Shown one piece after another: positions 25,102 to 33,447 of a stretch of DNA of 64,000 nt. Made by a program: the position numbers and the translations under genes. The stretch comes from Holdemania massiliensis AP2 (GTDB taxonomy: Bacteria > Bacillota_I > Bacilli_A > Erysipelotrichales > Erysipelotrichaceae): NCBI RefSeq assembly GCF_000327285.1, contig NZ_HE998567.1, forward strand, positions 1,213,911 through 1,277,910, read 5' to 3'. A model generated the notes under the pieces. That model had not been told where the DNA came from and made no database searches. It saw only the letters and a list, made by a program, of their open reading frames with translations. Positions within the stretch are counted from its first letter, which is position 1. Every line of letters begins with the position of its first letter.

Positions 25102-25144
25102 AAGAGGAATCTACCCTCAATTAGGTAGAATTTCCTCTTTTTTA
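25102..25144. terminator. Bidirectional terminator between DUF362 and methyltransferase genes
   Basis: Long stem, AAGAGGAAT with ATTTCCTCTT and CTACC with GGTAG, followed by TTTTTTATA on the plus strand. It separates convergent genes. Confidence 0.75.
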
Positions 25145-26059
25145 TATTTCCTCATTTTCATTCATTATTTCATTCCAGCGCAGAACAGAATTTATGGATG
25201 TCTGCAACCAATAAAGAAATTGAGTTTTTGGCAGACGTGACTCTCGCAATTGCATCGCTTGGGCCAAAGGTGCCCCATCCGCTGCATTATGCCACAAATC
25301 CACAAAGATCGTATCTATTTCATCAGGCTTTAAGCGATCTACGACGGCAAAGGCATCCTCCTGAATAATCGTTAATTTCTCAGAATGATCCCATTGCGGC
25401 AGAATCCATTCCTTGAACCAGCTGATCACTGCCGCTTCTTTTTCGACAACGATAACTTGCTTCACATTCTCTTTTCGTGAAAGATGATACGCACAGTAGC
25501 CTAATCCCAAACCGCATACCAGAACTCTGCCCCAGGCTTTTACTAGCATAGGCCGCATAGTGTTGATTTCACTGGGAATCACACTCATCCATTCGACCCC
25601 CTTTTCATAGACACAGGGATAACGATATTCCGTATCGAAATAGCCCAGCTGCGGACATTCCGCACCTGTTTCATCGACATGATAATCATCATAAATCAAA
25701 ATTTCAAAAGGATGATAGGACTCCCAGCGTACTGTCCAGTTGCCCTGCGAAATTTCTGGAAAATGAATATTCTGCAGATAGGCATCCGTTTTATATTCTT
25801 CCGCAGACAAATGTCGAAAACCGGGTTTGATATATTGTTCCGCAAGATAACGATGCTGCGGATTATCATCAATATCCAAGCCGGCTAAAATACAAAACAA
25901 AGTATAAACGGCATCGGTTTGTGAATTATTACAGCTTTGGCAGAGAGATTCAACCATTTCCGGCTGTATTGCACAGGAATTTTCCTGCAGATAATCCGCA
26001 ACAAGCTGGGTCATCGCACTGTTCAGCCGCATTCTTTGCTTCATTCTTTCATTTGTCAT
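25142..26059 (-). CDS. SAM-dependent methyltransferase-like (spermidine synthase-like fold)
   Basis: 305 residues. The C-terminal half has a Rossmann motif, RVLVCGLGLGYCAYHL, then KQVIVVEKEAAVI (acidic end of strand 2) and EIDTIFVDLWHNAADGA, the pattern of class I methyltransferases in the spermidine-synthase-like group. The N-terminal ~150 residues are a separate helical and beta region without known motif. I see no ATP or metal site. Substrate unknown. Monocistronic; converges with the DUF362 gene over a shared terminator. Confidence 0.65.
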   Translation of the reverse strand: MTNERMKQRMRLNSAMTQLVADYLQENSCAIQPEMVESLCQSCNNSQTDAVYTLFCILAGLDIDDNPQHRYLAEQYIKPGFRHLSAEEYKTDAYLQNIHFPEISQGNWTVRWESYHPFEILIYDDYHVDETGAECPQLGYFDTEYRYPCVYEKGVEWMSVIPSEINTMRPMLVKAWGRVLVCGLGLGYCAYHLSRKENVKQVIVVEKEAAVISWFKEWILPQWDHSEKLTIIQEDAFAVVDRLKPDEIDTIFVDLWHNAADGAPLAQAMQLRESRLPKTQFLYWLQTSINSVLRWNEIMNENEEI

Positions 26060-26436
26060 AAAAGACCTCCCGTATCTTTCGCTCTGTATCCTACTTCTCT
26101 GACCAACAGGAGTACTCCCTGTTCTTAAGCATTAAAATAGGATTCATTAAAACATAATTTTACTCTTTAATGTATTTCTCAACATTTTGATCCCACGTTG
26201 TCAGGATCACAGGGGGCGCAGACCAAAGTCCCACCCTCACCTGATGAGCTTGACAGCTGCCGGGCAAGGTCCACCAAGTCATTTCATCCGCTTTGCCTGC
26301 TTGAAAACCGCTTGCTTACGATTCTCTTTAAACAGGGAAAAACCTGCGCCTGGATTCGAATCTCTGTCGGGCTGCAGCTGAATCCATCCTTCCCCCACCT
26401 CAGTCGCCGGTTAAACTTCTAAATCTCGTCTTATAT
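26060..26436. other. Intergenic stretch before the tRNA cluster
   Basis: About 375 bases. Minus-strand reading shows short open frames but no start with ribosome-binding site. A segment near 26218-26245 (AGGGTGGGACTTTGG on the minus strand) faintly recalls a T-box but lacks the rest of that element. I see no confident feature. Confidence 0.3.
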
Positions 26437-26466
26437 ACAAAAAAACCTGTCAATGACAGGATTTTT
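26437..26466 (-). terminator. Terminator of the tRNA operon
   Basis: CCTGTCA/TGACAGG stem, followed on the minus strand by seven T, just after tRNA-Phe. Confidence 0.85.
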
Positions 26467-26472
26467 AGTAAG

Positions 26473-26548
26473 TGGTGGTTCCAGCCGGGATTGAACCGGC
26501 GACACATGGATTTTCAGTCCATTGCTCTACCAACTGAGCTACAGAACC
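26473..26548 (-). tRNA. tRNA-Phe (GAA)
   Basis: 76 bases, cloverleaf intact; acceptor GGTTCTG/TGGAACC, anticodon loop CTGAAAA gives GAA. CCA encoded. Last tRNA of the operon. Confidence 0.95.
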
Positions 26549-26550
26549 AT

Positions 26551-26627
<77 letters not shown>

Positions 26628-26649
26628 ATAACTAAGCATAAATTTTCAA

Positions 26650-26740
26650 TGGCGGAGGAACTGGGATTCGAACCCAGGCGCCGGTTTCCCGACCTACCGG
26701 TTTTCAAGACCGGACCCTTCAACCACTTGGGTATTCCTCC
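26650..26740 (-). tRNA. tRNA-Ser (TGA)
   Basis: 91 bases with a long variable arm (class II). Anticodon loop CTTGAAA, anticodon TGA; acceptor GGAGGAA/TTCCTCC. CCA encoded. Confidence 0.94.
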
Positions 26741-26749
26741 AGAATGACT

Positions 26750-26826
26750 TGGTGGACCCTGTAGGACTCGAACCTACGACCAGCCGGTTATGAGCCGGCA
26801 GCTCTGACCAACTGAGCTAAGGGTCC
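26750..26826 (-). tRNA. tRNA-Ile2 (CAT, lysidine type)
   Basis: 77 bases, acceptor GGACCCT/AGGGTCC, anticodon loop CTCATAA. The body matches tRNA-Ile2 of Bacillus (GGACC...GTCC, CCGG anticodon stem) rather than elongator Met, so the C34 should be modified to lysidine by TilS to read AUA. Confidence 0.8.
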
Positions 26827-26846
26827 GAAGATCCTAATCAAGCAAA

Positions 26847-26923
26847 TGGTAGCGAGGGTGGGACTCGAACCCACGACCTTCCGGGTATGAACCGAACGCT
26901 CTAGCCAACTAAGCTACCTCGCC
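26847..26923 (-). tRNA. Elongator tRNA-Met (CAT)
   Basis: 77 bases, acceptor GGCGAGG/CCTCGCT with the G1-U72 pair usual in Bacillota elongator Met; anticodon loop TTCATAC. CCA encoded. Confidence 0.9.
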
Positions 26924-26937
26924 AAAAATTTAAATCA

Positions 26938-27014
26938 TGGTCGGGATGACAGGATTCGAACCTGCGACCCCTTGATCCCAAATCAAGTGCACTACCAAGC
27001 TGTGCTACATCCCG
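26938..27014 (-). tRNA. tRNA-Pro (TGG)
   Basis: 77 bases, acceptor CGGGATG/CATCCCG, anticodon loop TTTGGGA gives TGG. CCA encoded. Confidence 0.95.
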
Positions 27015-27021
27015 AAATATA

Positions 27022-27046
27022 AGTTCCCATCGGGAACTGTTTTTTA
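27022..27046 (+). other. Terminator-shaped hairpin between tRNA-Arg and tRNA-Pro
   Basis: AGTTCCC/GGGAACT with a three-base loop, then GTTTTTT on the plus strand, opposite to the tRNA genes. It may block antisense transcription or act as a processing hairpin in the precursor. Confidence 0.5.
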
Positions 27047-27052
27047 ATAAAA

Positions 27053-27129
27053 TGGCGCGCCCAGTAGGAATCGAACCCGCAACCTTTTGATCCGTAGTCA
27101 AACGCTCTATCCAGTTGAGCTATGGGCGC
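27053..27129 (-). tRNA. tRNA-Arg (ACG)
   Basis: 77 bases, acceptor GCGCCCA/TGGGCGC, anticodon loop CTACGGA gives ACG, to be edited to ICG by TadA. First tRNA after the internal promoter. CCA encoded. Confidence 0.95.
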
Positions 27130-27135
27130 ATATTT

Positions 27136-27191
27136 CGTTGTTCTTATCAACAACGCTTTGTTATTATAACAGAGTCAGTGTTGAATTGCAA
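27136..27191 (-). promoter_or_regulatory. Internal tRNA promoter and leader hairpin
   Basis: TTGCAA, 17-base spacer, TATAAT (27163-27191), followed by a leader hairpin CGTTGTT/AACAACG (27136-27155) directly before tRNA-Arg. It gives the seven downstream tRNAs their own promoter. Confidence 0.8.
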
Positions 27192-27228
27192 CAACTTTTT
27201 TCATTTTTTACAGCTTGATTTTTAGGAT

Positions 27229-27315
27229 TGGTGGGGATGACGGGACTCGAACCCGTACGATGTTTCCATCACCGGATTTTAAGTCCGATGCGTCTACCGA
27301 TTCCGCCACATCCCC
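27229..27315 (-). tRNA. tRNA-Leu (TAA)
   Basis: 87 bases, class II with a long variable arm; acceptor GGGGATG/CATCCCC, anticodon loop CTTAAAA gives TAA. CCA encoded. Confidence 0.94.
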
Positions 27316-27322
27316 AATAAAT

Positions 27323-27396
27323 TGGAGGTACCTGCCAGATTTGAACTGGCGATCACAGAGTTGCAGTCTATTGCCTTACCACTTGGCTAAGGTACC
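27323..27396 (-). tRNA. tRNA-Cys (GCA)
   Basis: 74 bases, acceptor GGTACCT/AGGTACC, anticodon loop CTGCAAC gives GCA. CCA encoded. First gene of the cluster. Confidence 0.94.
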
Positions 27397-27420
27397 ATTA
27401 CCATTTCGCTGTGCTTTATT

Positions 27421-27449
27421 ATTATATATGAACTCCTATTAAAATGCAA
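27421..27449 (-). promoter_or_regulatory. Promoter of tRNA-Cys/Leu
   Basis: TTGCAT, 17-base spacer, TATAAT on the minus strand, about 18 bases ahead of mature tRNA-Cys. Confidence 0.75.
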
Positions 27450-27483
27450 GGCTAAAATGAAACGAATTTCTGCGGCTTTTCAA

Positions 27484-27513
27484 AACAAAAAAGGCGCTCA
27501 TTTCCAGCGCCCT
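27484..27513 (-). terminator. Terminator of the potABCD operon
   Basis: GGCGCT/AGCGCC stem, seven-base loop, followed on the minus strand by TTTTTTG, 33 bases after the potD stop. Confidence 0.85.
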
Positions 27514-27545
27514 CTTGTCCATTTGTTGATAACTTGTTCAAACTT

Positions 27546-28628
27546 TTAACTATTTTTGACTTTAATCCAGAGATCCGCCAGGATCTTTTTCAAAACTTCA
27601 TTATGCTTAAACACTTCATCTTTAGCATAACCGACGCGTGGCAGGTAAGCTGGATTTCCATCATATTCTCCTCCCGGCGCACTCATTTCTTCCAAAACAT
27701 TTTTATTGCTGGAAGCATAGCCGACAGTACTGGAGTTATCATAGGAAGCATCATCCGTCAGGATGTAATTGATAAATTCGTTAGCCAGCTTCGGACATTT
27801 TGCATTGGCTGGAATGACCATGGCATCGCTCCACAGATTTGTGCCTTCTTCCGGCAGCCAGTAGGCCATATCCTCATTTTCCGAAAGGATATAGGCAGCA
27901 TCGCCGCTATAAACGACCGCGATATCTTTTTCACCCGTAACCATGCCGTCGATAACTTCATCCGTCACATAGGATGGATCCACCTTCTTATCCATATCCA
28001 GAAGCCATTGGTAGGCCTCCTGAATCTCATCTTCATTTTCTGTATTCATCGAATAACCCAGCGCTTTAAACGCCATCATAAACGAATCCCGCTCTGAGTC
28101 ATAAACGAAGACATGACCTTTATATTTCTCATTACGCAGAACATCAAACCCCTGCGATTCCACATCGGCCGGATCAACATTGTTTTTGTTATAGACAATG
28201 CCGACCATGCCCCAGAAATACGGCGCAGAATAGGTGTTATCCGGATCATAGGACAAGCCCTTAACCCCATCCGCTAAATTAGCCAGGTTGGGAATCATAG
28301 ATTTATCCAACGGCTGAAGCATGTTCTCATCAATCATCCGTTCGATCATATAGTCTGATGGAACAAGAACATCGTACTGACTTCCGCCTAAAAGCTTTGT
28401 GTACATTTCCTCATTGGAAGCGAACATAGAATAGTTAATTTTTACATTGTACTGCTTTTCAAAATTGGACAAGACGTTTTCCCCGACGTATTCACCCCAG
28501 TTGTACACGTTTAACGTGCTGCAGCCATAGACTTCCTGCGGATCAACATCACTCTTGCCGCTGCCCCCGCAGCCGCTCAGCGAAACAACCATCAAGCCGC
28601 ATAACCCCAGTTTAATCCAGTTTTTCAT
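27546..28628 (-). CDS. potD: Spermidine/putrescine-binding lipoprotein PotD
   Basis: 360-residue extracellular lipoprotein with lipobox VVSLSGC. LNVYNWGEYVGENVLSNFEKQ is the opening of PotD/PotF proteins (YNW...Y), followed by YDVLVPSDYMIERM, APYFWGMVGIVYNK and a late MVIPANAKCPKLANEFINY. It captures polyamines and delivers them to PotBC. It is the last gene of an operon with regulator, ATPase and two permeases and overlaps potC by 17 bases. Assignment of the family is strong; preference for spermidine or putrescine is not determinable here. Confidence 0.93.
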   Translation of the reverse strand: MKNWIKLGLCGLMVVSLSGCGGSGKSDVDPQEVYGCSTLNVYNWGEYVGENVLSNFEKQYNVKINYSMFASNEEMYTKLLGGSQYDVLVPSDYMIERMIDENMLQPLDKSMIPNLANLADGVKGLSYDPDNTYSAPYFWGMVGIVYNKNNVDPADVESQGFDVLRNEKYKGHVFVYDSERDSFMMAFKALGYSMNTENEDEIQEAYQWLLDMDKKVDPSYVTDEVIDGMVTGEKDIAVVYSGDAAYILSENEDMAYWLPEEGTNLWSDAMVIPANAKCPKLANEFINYILTDDASYDNSSTVGYASSNKNVLEEMSAPGGEYDGNPAYLPRVGYAKDEVFKHNEVLKKILADLWIKVKNS

Positions 28629-29415
28629 TTTTCTTTAATTTCCTTTCTTTTATCATTGGAATCACGTTGACCAGAATCAGAACGACGGTGATCATCACCA
28701 CAATAATTGTGGACAGCGCGTTGATGCTCGGATTGATTCGCTTATACATCGAGTAGACATAAATCGAAATGTTGTTAATGCCCGGACCGGTAGTAAAGAA
28801 GGAGATCACGAAATCATCAAATGACATCGTAAAGGCGATCAGGGCGCCGGAAACAATGCCCGGCATGATCTCCGGCACAATGACCTTGGTTAAGGCCTGC
28901 CATGGGGTAGCGCCCAGATCCAATGCTGCTTCCGGCAGATTGGGATCCATTTGTCTGAGCTTGGGCATGATGCTGAGCATGACATAGGGGATACAGAAGG
29001 CAATATGCGCCAGCAGCAGCGTCATGAAGCCTGTTTTGATATTCAATGAAGTAAACAGAAGCATTAAGCCGATCGCCGTGACGATTTCCGGGTTCATCAT
29101 CGGCAGATTGTTGATCTGCAGCGTCAGTTCTTTTACGATGCGGCGGGATTTGGATAAGCCGATGGCCGCGATCGTTCCCACAATCGTCGACACAACCGTA
29201 GCGATGACCGCGATCACCACGGTATAGTAGATGGATTCCATAATCGTGCGGTTGGCAAACATCTTTTCATACCACTGCAGAGAAAACCCAGTAAATTTGC
29301 TTAATGACTTGCTGTCATTGAAGGAAAAGACTACAACATACAGAATCGGCAGATAGAAGAAGGCCAGAACAAGCAGCAGATAGAATCGGGAGAACAGGGA
29401 TTTCAGTTTTTTCAT
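28612..29415 (-). CDS. potC: Polyamine ABC transporter permease PotC
   Basis: 267-residue membrane protein with six hydrophobic helices beginning FYLLLVLAFFYLPILYVVVFSF. The coupling loop EAALDLGATPWQALTKVIVPEIMPGI is the EAA motif that contacts the PotA ATPase. AFTMSFDDFVISFFTTGPG is diagnostic of PotC. Its ATG overlaps the potB stop (ATGA), so the two permeases are made in equal amounts. Confidence 0.94.
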   Translation of the reverse strand: MKKLKSLFSRFYLLLVLAFFYLPILYVVVFSFNDSKSLSKFTGFSLQWYEKMFANRTIMESIYYTVVIAVIATVVSTIVGTIAAIGLSKSRRIVKELTLQINNLPMMNPEIVTAIGLMLLFTSLNIKTGFMTLLLAHIAFCIPYVMLSIMPKLRQMDPNLPEAALDLGATPWQALTKVIVPEIMPGIVSGALIAFTMSFDDFVISFFTTGPGINNISIYVYSMYKRINPSINALSTIIVVMITVVLILVNVIPMIKERKLKKNEKLD

Positions 29416-30200
29416 GCGCGGGTTTCCCCCTTATTCTCATAATCGACCTTCTTGGTAATGAACATGGAGATCATGATGATCACTGCCATAATCAGCGAGA
29501 TCGCCGAACCAAAGTTCCAGTCTCCCGTAGAAATGAAATAGTTTTCGATCAGGTTGCCGACCAGAACGTAATCGCCGCCGCCTAAGAGCTTTGGAATGAA
29601 GAAACTGGAGACGGCTGGAAGGAAAACCAGTGTGATCCCGGAAATGACGCCGGGCATCGACAGCGGCAGCGTCACGCGCAGAAATGTCTGCACCTTGTTT
29701 GCGCCCAGATCCTCGGCCGCGGTTAACAGACTTTGATCCATTTTCGTCAGCGACGTATAAATCTGTAAAATCATGAAGGGTATAAAGTTATACACCATGC
29801 CGACAAACACTTTAAATTCACTGCTGACAGGAAAATTCAGCAGAATGCCGCGCCAAGCATAAGTTCTGACCAGCATGTTGATCCACATTGGCAAGGTGAT
29901 TAACAGCACCATAATCGACTTGCGGTTTCCCTCCAGCTTGGCGATAAAATAGGCCGCAGGATACCCCAATAAAATACAGATCACGGTTGTGATCAGAGCG
30001 ATTTTTAATGACCGCCATAAGACGTTGGGAAAGATGCTGTCGGAGAAAAAGCGGGCAAAGTTCTCGAGTGTGAACTGCAGCGTCAGTACGGAATTGCCCT
30101 GCTTGGTAAAGGCGTAAAGGATAATCAGAAGCATCGGCGCTAAAATCATAATTGCGATCCAGATCAGATACGGATACAGCATGCGCGCAAAGGATTTCAT
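29412..30200 (-). CDS. potB: Polyamine ABC transporter permease PotB
   Basis: 262 residues with six transmembrane helices. The EAA-type loop TAAEDLGANKVQTFLRVTLPLSMPGV near residue 165 contacts PotA; LPMWINMLVRTYAW and FIPKLLGGGDYVLVGNLI match PotB. It follows potA by six bases and overlaps potC. Forms the translocation channel with PotC. Confidence 0.94.
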   Translation of the reverse strand: MKSFARMLYPYLIWIAIMILAPMLLIILYAFTKQGNSVLTLQFTLENFARFFSDSIFPNVLWRSLKIALITTVICILLGYPAAYFIAKLEGNRKSIMVLLITLPMWINMLVRTYAWRGILLNFPVSSEFKVFVGMVYNFIPFMILQIYTSLTKMDQSLLTAAEDLGANKVQTFLRVTLPLSMPGVISGITLVFLPAVSSFFIPKLLGGGDYVLVGNLIENYFISTGDWNFGSAISLIMAVIIMISMFITKKVDYENKGETRA

Positions 30201-30206
30201 AGCGGC

Positions 30207-31775
30207 TTACACTCCCATCTTGGACATGACATGAATGTCTTCCGGTGCGAATTTGAGATCGACTTTCTTGCCTTCCTCCTGAAAATCCGTTGTATGGATC
30301 TTGAAGATGCGGCCTTTGGTCGCAAAGGTGATGTCAAAGTCACCTTCGGCAATTTCTTCTGGGTCAAAATCATATTTAACTTCGCTGATTTCAACGGGAC
30401 TGTCGTCCTCCAAATCCCAGGCTTCGGCGCTGGCCCACATTTTTAAATCCGTGTTCAGCGCGACGCTCTCTTTAATTTCATCCGGTGTTTTATAAAAATC
30501 AAAGGCCGTGATGCCGATGTTATGCTTGTTGTCCTCAACATATTTCGGTTCAACAACACTGATCTTGATCGTAATCGACGTTCCTTTGGAAGTACCGAAG
30601 GTCGCAGGATAGGTACCTGGCTGCGGTTTGATATCATAATCCACTGTTGTCAGTGATACAAATTCATCTTCCTCATCCCATGCCTGGGCATTCGCGCGGG
30701 CAATGACGTCGGCATCGCTCATCTCCGCCACGTCTTCTAAATCCATCGTGAAGTCATTGGCGGAAATTTTTTCGTGCGCCTCCGGATTGGTCGTATCATG
30801 ATTGGCCAGGACGTGCATTTTTACCGTTTTGGCGGTTCCGGATACAGTCTGGACCATAATTTCATAGTGAACGCCTTTAAACAACAGCGATTTAACCTCA
30901 CCGTTAAGGATACCCTGACCGCGCGGCACGATATCAATGTCTTCCGGCCGGATCACAATATCGACGTTTTCATTTTTCTTAAAGCCGTAATCAACGCAGT
31001 CATAAATCTTATCATCAAACATGACGCGGTAATCATCCTTCATCACGCCGTCGATGATATTGGATTCGCCGATGAAGCGGGCAACATATTCATTTTCTGG
31101 TTCGTTATAAATTTCTTCCGGTGTTCCGATCTGTTGGATTTCGCCGTCCTTCATAACGACAATCTTATCCGACATCGTCAGCGCTTCTTCCTGGTCATGC
31201 GTAACAAAGATAAACGTAATGCCGACTTCCTTCTGGATCTTTTTGAGTTCATGCTGCATTTCTTTGCGCAGCTTGAGATCCAGCGCCCCTAAAGGTTCAT
31301 CCAAAAGCAGAACTTCCGGTTCGTTGACCAAAGCGCGGGCGATCGCCACCCGCTGCTGCTGTCCGCCCGAAAGCAGGGTGACATTGCGCTTCTCAAAGCC
31401 TTCCAACCCGACCAATGAAAGCATACGCATCACTTTTTGCTCGATGACATCCTTGGATTGCTTCTTTATTTTCAAACCAAAGGCAATGTTCTCATAAACA
31501 TTCATATGCGGAAACAGTGCATATTTTTGGAAAACCGTATTGATTTCCCGCTTGTACGGCGGCACTTGGCTGATATCCTGACCATCAAAAATAATCTTGC
31601 CTTCGGTCGGTTCCAAAAATCCGCCCAAAATTCGCAGCAGCGTCGTCTTGCCGCAGCCTGACGGACCTAACAGCGTGACGAATTCATTTTCATAAATGTC
31701 CAGGTTGACGCCTTTCAATACGATCTGACCATCGAACTCCTTTACGATATTCTTAAACTGAATTAGTTTTTTCAT
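30207..31775 (-). CDS. potA: Polyamine ABC transporter ATPase PotA with duplicated insertion in TOBE
   Basis: 522 residues, well above the usual ~350-380. Residues 1-235 are a normal ATPase: Walker [10 protein letters not shown] (about 37-45), Q-loop in FQKYALFPH, signature LSGGQQQR (about 135-142), Walker B VLLLDEP, and the H-loop His in VTHDQ. The TOBE region starts normally ([27 protein letters not shown]) and ends normally ([21 protein letters not shown]), but between these lie about 175 extra residues. They comprise two related acidic, beta-rich repeats (about 336-408 and 418-490), each with an A-x-AWD-x-ED segment followed by Tyr-Asp and Thr-rich strands. The ATPase should work; the insertion could add regulation. 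Confidence 0.93.
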   Translation of the reverse strand: MKKLIQFKNIVKEFDGQIVLKGVNLDIYENEFVTLLGPSGCGKTTLLRILGGFLEPTEGKIIFDGQDISQVPPYKREINTVFQKYALFPHMNVYENIAFGLKIKKQSKDVIEQKVMRMLSLVGLEGFEKRNVTLLSGGQQQRVAIARALVNEPEVLLLDEPLGALDLKLRKEMQHELKKIQKEVGITFIFVTHDQEEALTMSDKIVVMKDGEIQQIGTPEEIYNEPENEYVARFIGESNIIDGVMKDDYRVMFDDKIYDCVDYGFKKNENVDIVIRPEDIDIVPRGQGILNGEVKSLLFKGVHYEIMVQTVSGTAKTVKMHVLANHDTTNPEAHEKISANDFTMDLEDVAEMSDADVIARANAQAWDEEDEFVSLTTVDYDIKPQPGTYPATFGTSKGTSITIKISVVEPKYVEDNKHNIGITAFDFYKTPDEIKESVALNTDLKMWASAEAWDLEDDSPVEISEVKYDFDPEEIAEGDFDITFATKGRIFKIHTTDFQEEGKKVDLKFAPEDIHVMSKMGV

Positions 31776-31799
31776 CCGTAATTCCCCTTTCCTGTTGAC

Positions 31800-32339
31800 T
31801 TAAAAGATTGGCGGCGTGCAGATCCACAGCACGCGGGCAGGTTGTGCCGAATCATTTTTCAGGCAATGACTGAACGATCCCTTGACGTAAAATGTCTGCC
31901 CTTTTTTGACGATATACGCTTTCCCCGTATCCAGATTGACCAGCTTGATCCGCCCGGACAGCACATAGCCGAATTCCTCCCCTTCATGGACAGCGACTTC
32001 GTGCGATTGTCCCTGTGTTGGCAACTCCAGCAGAATCGGCTCCATTTCGTTTTTCTGCGCGTTGGGCACGATCCAGTGAATTGTGCATTCCTCACGCTCG
32101 TCAACGAAGTAGTCATCGTCAGTAAAGACCAGTTTTTCCTCCGTTTCCTCCTGGAAAAACTTCGCCAATGTCGTTCCCAGAGCTTCCACGATATCCTGCA
32201 GTGTGGCAATCGATGGAGAAGTCAGATTCCGTTCCAGCTGCGAAAGAAAGCCCTTGGTCAATTCGCAGCGGCTGGCCAGTTCCTCCAGCGTCAGATTGTT
32301 TTTTGTCCGCAGCTGTTTGATCCGATATCCGATATCCAT
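31800..32339 (-). CDS. XRE-cupin transcriptional regulator of the pot operon
   Basis: 179 residues. Residues ~1-65 are an XRE helix-turn-helix (IGYRIKQLRTKNNLTLEELA, then LTKGFLSQLERNLTSPSIATL); residues ~110-175 form a cupin fold (VAVHEGEEFGYVLSGRIKL ... KGSFSHCLKN). This pairing is that of PuuR-like regulators, often tied to polyamine or amino-acid use. It is the first gene of the potABCD operon, 24 bases before potA, so polyamine-responsive autoregulation is likely. A perfect dyad lies in its leader. Confidence 0.88.
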   Translation of the reverse strand: MDIGYRIKQLRTKNNLTLEELASRCELTKGFLSQLERNLTSPSIATLQDIVEALGTTLAKFFQEETEEKLVFTDDDYFVDEREECTIHWIVPNAQKNEMEPILLELPTQGQSHEVAVHEGEEFGYVLSGRIKLVNLDTGKAYIVKKGQTFYVKGSFSHCLKNDSAQPARVLWICTPPIF

Positions 32340-32362
32340 CCAACCCCTCCTTTTTCGCTTCC

Positions 32363-32383
32363 AAGTTTAGCATCACTAAACTT
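32363..32383. promoter_or_regulatory. Candidate operator in the pot operon leader
   Basis: Perfect inverted repeat AAGTTTAG-CATCA-CTAAACTT between the promoter and the first gene. A plausible site for the XRE-cupin regulator, or a leader hairpin. Confidence 0.6.
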
Positions 32384-32412
32384 TGCGGAAGCATTTAATA
32401 AACACAGATATT

Positions 32413-32440
32413 ATTATACATATGCGAATGTAAAATTCAA
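32413..32440 (-). promoter_or_regulatory. Promoter of the XRE-potABCD operon
   Basis: Minus-strand TTGAAT, 16-base spacer, TATAAT. Transcription would start about 20 bases before the dyad. Confidence 0.55.
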
Positions 32441-32783
32441 TAGTTTTAAACAAAAAGATTACTGTTATTAAACTTTTTTATGTCCGATGCCGCTTTCCGC
32501 AGACACTGCATTGACGGCAAATGGAAAATTTCGATTTATTCCTGGCGATCTGTTCTTGTCGTCCGGTTTTTTCCAAACCGAAATTTCTTTTTAAGGCAAC
32601 AAACATGCATTGAGTTAGAAGATCATCTATTCGCAGGCCTTGATCCTCAGCCTGATCTTTTTTACCTGTGCGCCGCAGGCGGAAAATCTGGAGTCCTGCT
32701 TTTGAGCAAGGGTTGAATCTGAGCTGTCTACAGCTTTCCCTTAATCCCACGGCTTCATCCCTTTCCCTTAAAATCAGTCAAAA
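32441..32783. other. Intergenic stretch without a supported gene
   Basis: About 340 bases between the pot promoter and the trxA terminator. A 90-codon minus-strand frame exists but lacks a ribosome-binding site and a family match, so I do not call it. Confidence 0.3.
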
Positions 32784-32813
32784 CAAAAAAAGCCGGATAC
32801 AACAGTACCCGGC
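32784..32813 (-). terminator. Terminator of trxA
   Basis: GCCGGGTAC/GTATCCGGC stem (one G-T), followed on the minus strand by seven T. Confidence 0.8.
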
Positions 32814-32912
32814 CGCATAGCGCATAATTTTTTTGATAAAAGTAAGCATGTTTATCTCTGACGCGCATGAATTCAAGCCGTCAGGATTCGTTTTGTCAAT
32901 TTACTTTTACTC

Positions 32913-33224
32913 TTACAGCAAACCGTCGATCATGTTTTCCAGCATGTTCTTGGGCTGGAAGCCAACGCTCTGCTTCACCGCTTTGCCCTCTTTAAATGCG
33001 ATCAGCGTCGGAATCGACATGACGCCGTAACGTTGTGCCAGATCCTGTGACTGATCAACATTCACCTTCACAATATCCAGCTTGCCTTCATACTTCGCGG
33101 CCACTTCTTCCAGAACCGGCGCCAGCATTTTGCAGGGTCCGCACCAATCCGCAAAGAAGTCCACGAGCACCAATCCGCCCTTCGCTGTAATTTCATCAAA
33201 TTCCTGTGTATTTACAATTTTCAT
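32913..33224 (-). CDS. trxA: Thioredoxin
   Basis: 103-residue cytoplasmic disulfide reductase. LVLVDFFADWCGPCKML has the WCGPC active site, MSIPTLIAFKEG the cis-Pro loop, and the length is standard. The longer frame adds 24 residues lacking a ribosome-binding site; the ATG here follows AGGAGG by nine bases. Reduced by thioredoxin reductase (not in the window). Monocistronic with its own terminator. Confidence 0.96.
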   Translation of the reverse strand: MKIVNTQEFDEITAKGGLVLVDFFADWCGPCKMLAPVLEEVAAKYEGKLDIVKVNVDQSQDLAQRYGVMSIPTLIAFKEGKAVKQSVGFQPKNMLENMIDGLL

Positions 33225-33393
33225 CAACGTATTCCTCCTGTTCAGTAATCTAAGTATATCACAGTTTTTTCCTTTGCATACTGAAATGCTCAGCAAATAA
33301 ACCAGGCCGAAAAATCAATTGTACTGAGAAGCAAACACGTTTAAACAGGAATAAAACGCCGTCGATTTCTATTCACACAAAACAACTCAGCCA

Positions 33394-33420
33394 AAACAAA
33401 ACAGCCCGCAGGCTGTTTTG
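33394..33420 (-). terminator. Terminator of the nag operon
   Basis: AAAACAGCC/GGCTGTTTT stem with a four-base loop, T-rich on the minus strand, after the nagB stop. Confidence 0.8.
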
Positions 33421-33447
33421 AAATAAGCTTATTTTTAACTGAACGGC

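Noticed and set aside
26200-26250. T-box-like AGGGTGGGAC on the minus strand
   Set aside because: The conserved Stem I and antiterminator context are missing, and the downstream gene is not a tRNA synthetase or amino-acid gene.
26330-26380. tRNA-like T-arm GATTCGAATCC
   Set aside because: The flanking bases do not pair and no other arm can be built.
32478-32750. 90-codon minus-strand frame with CxxC-like residues
   Set aside because: No ribosome-binding site, unusual composition and no family match.
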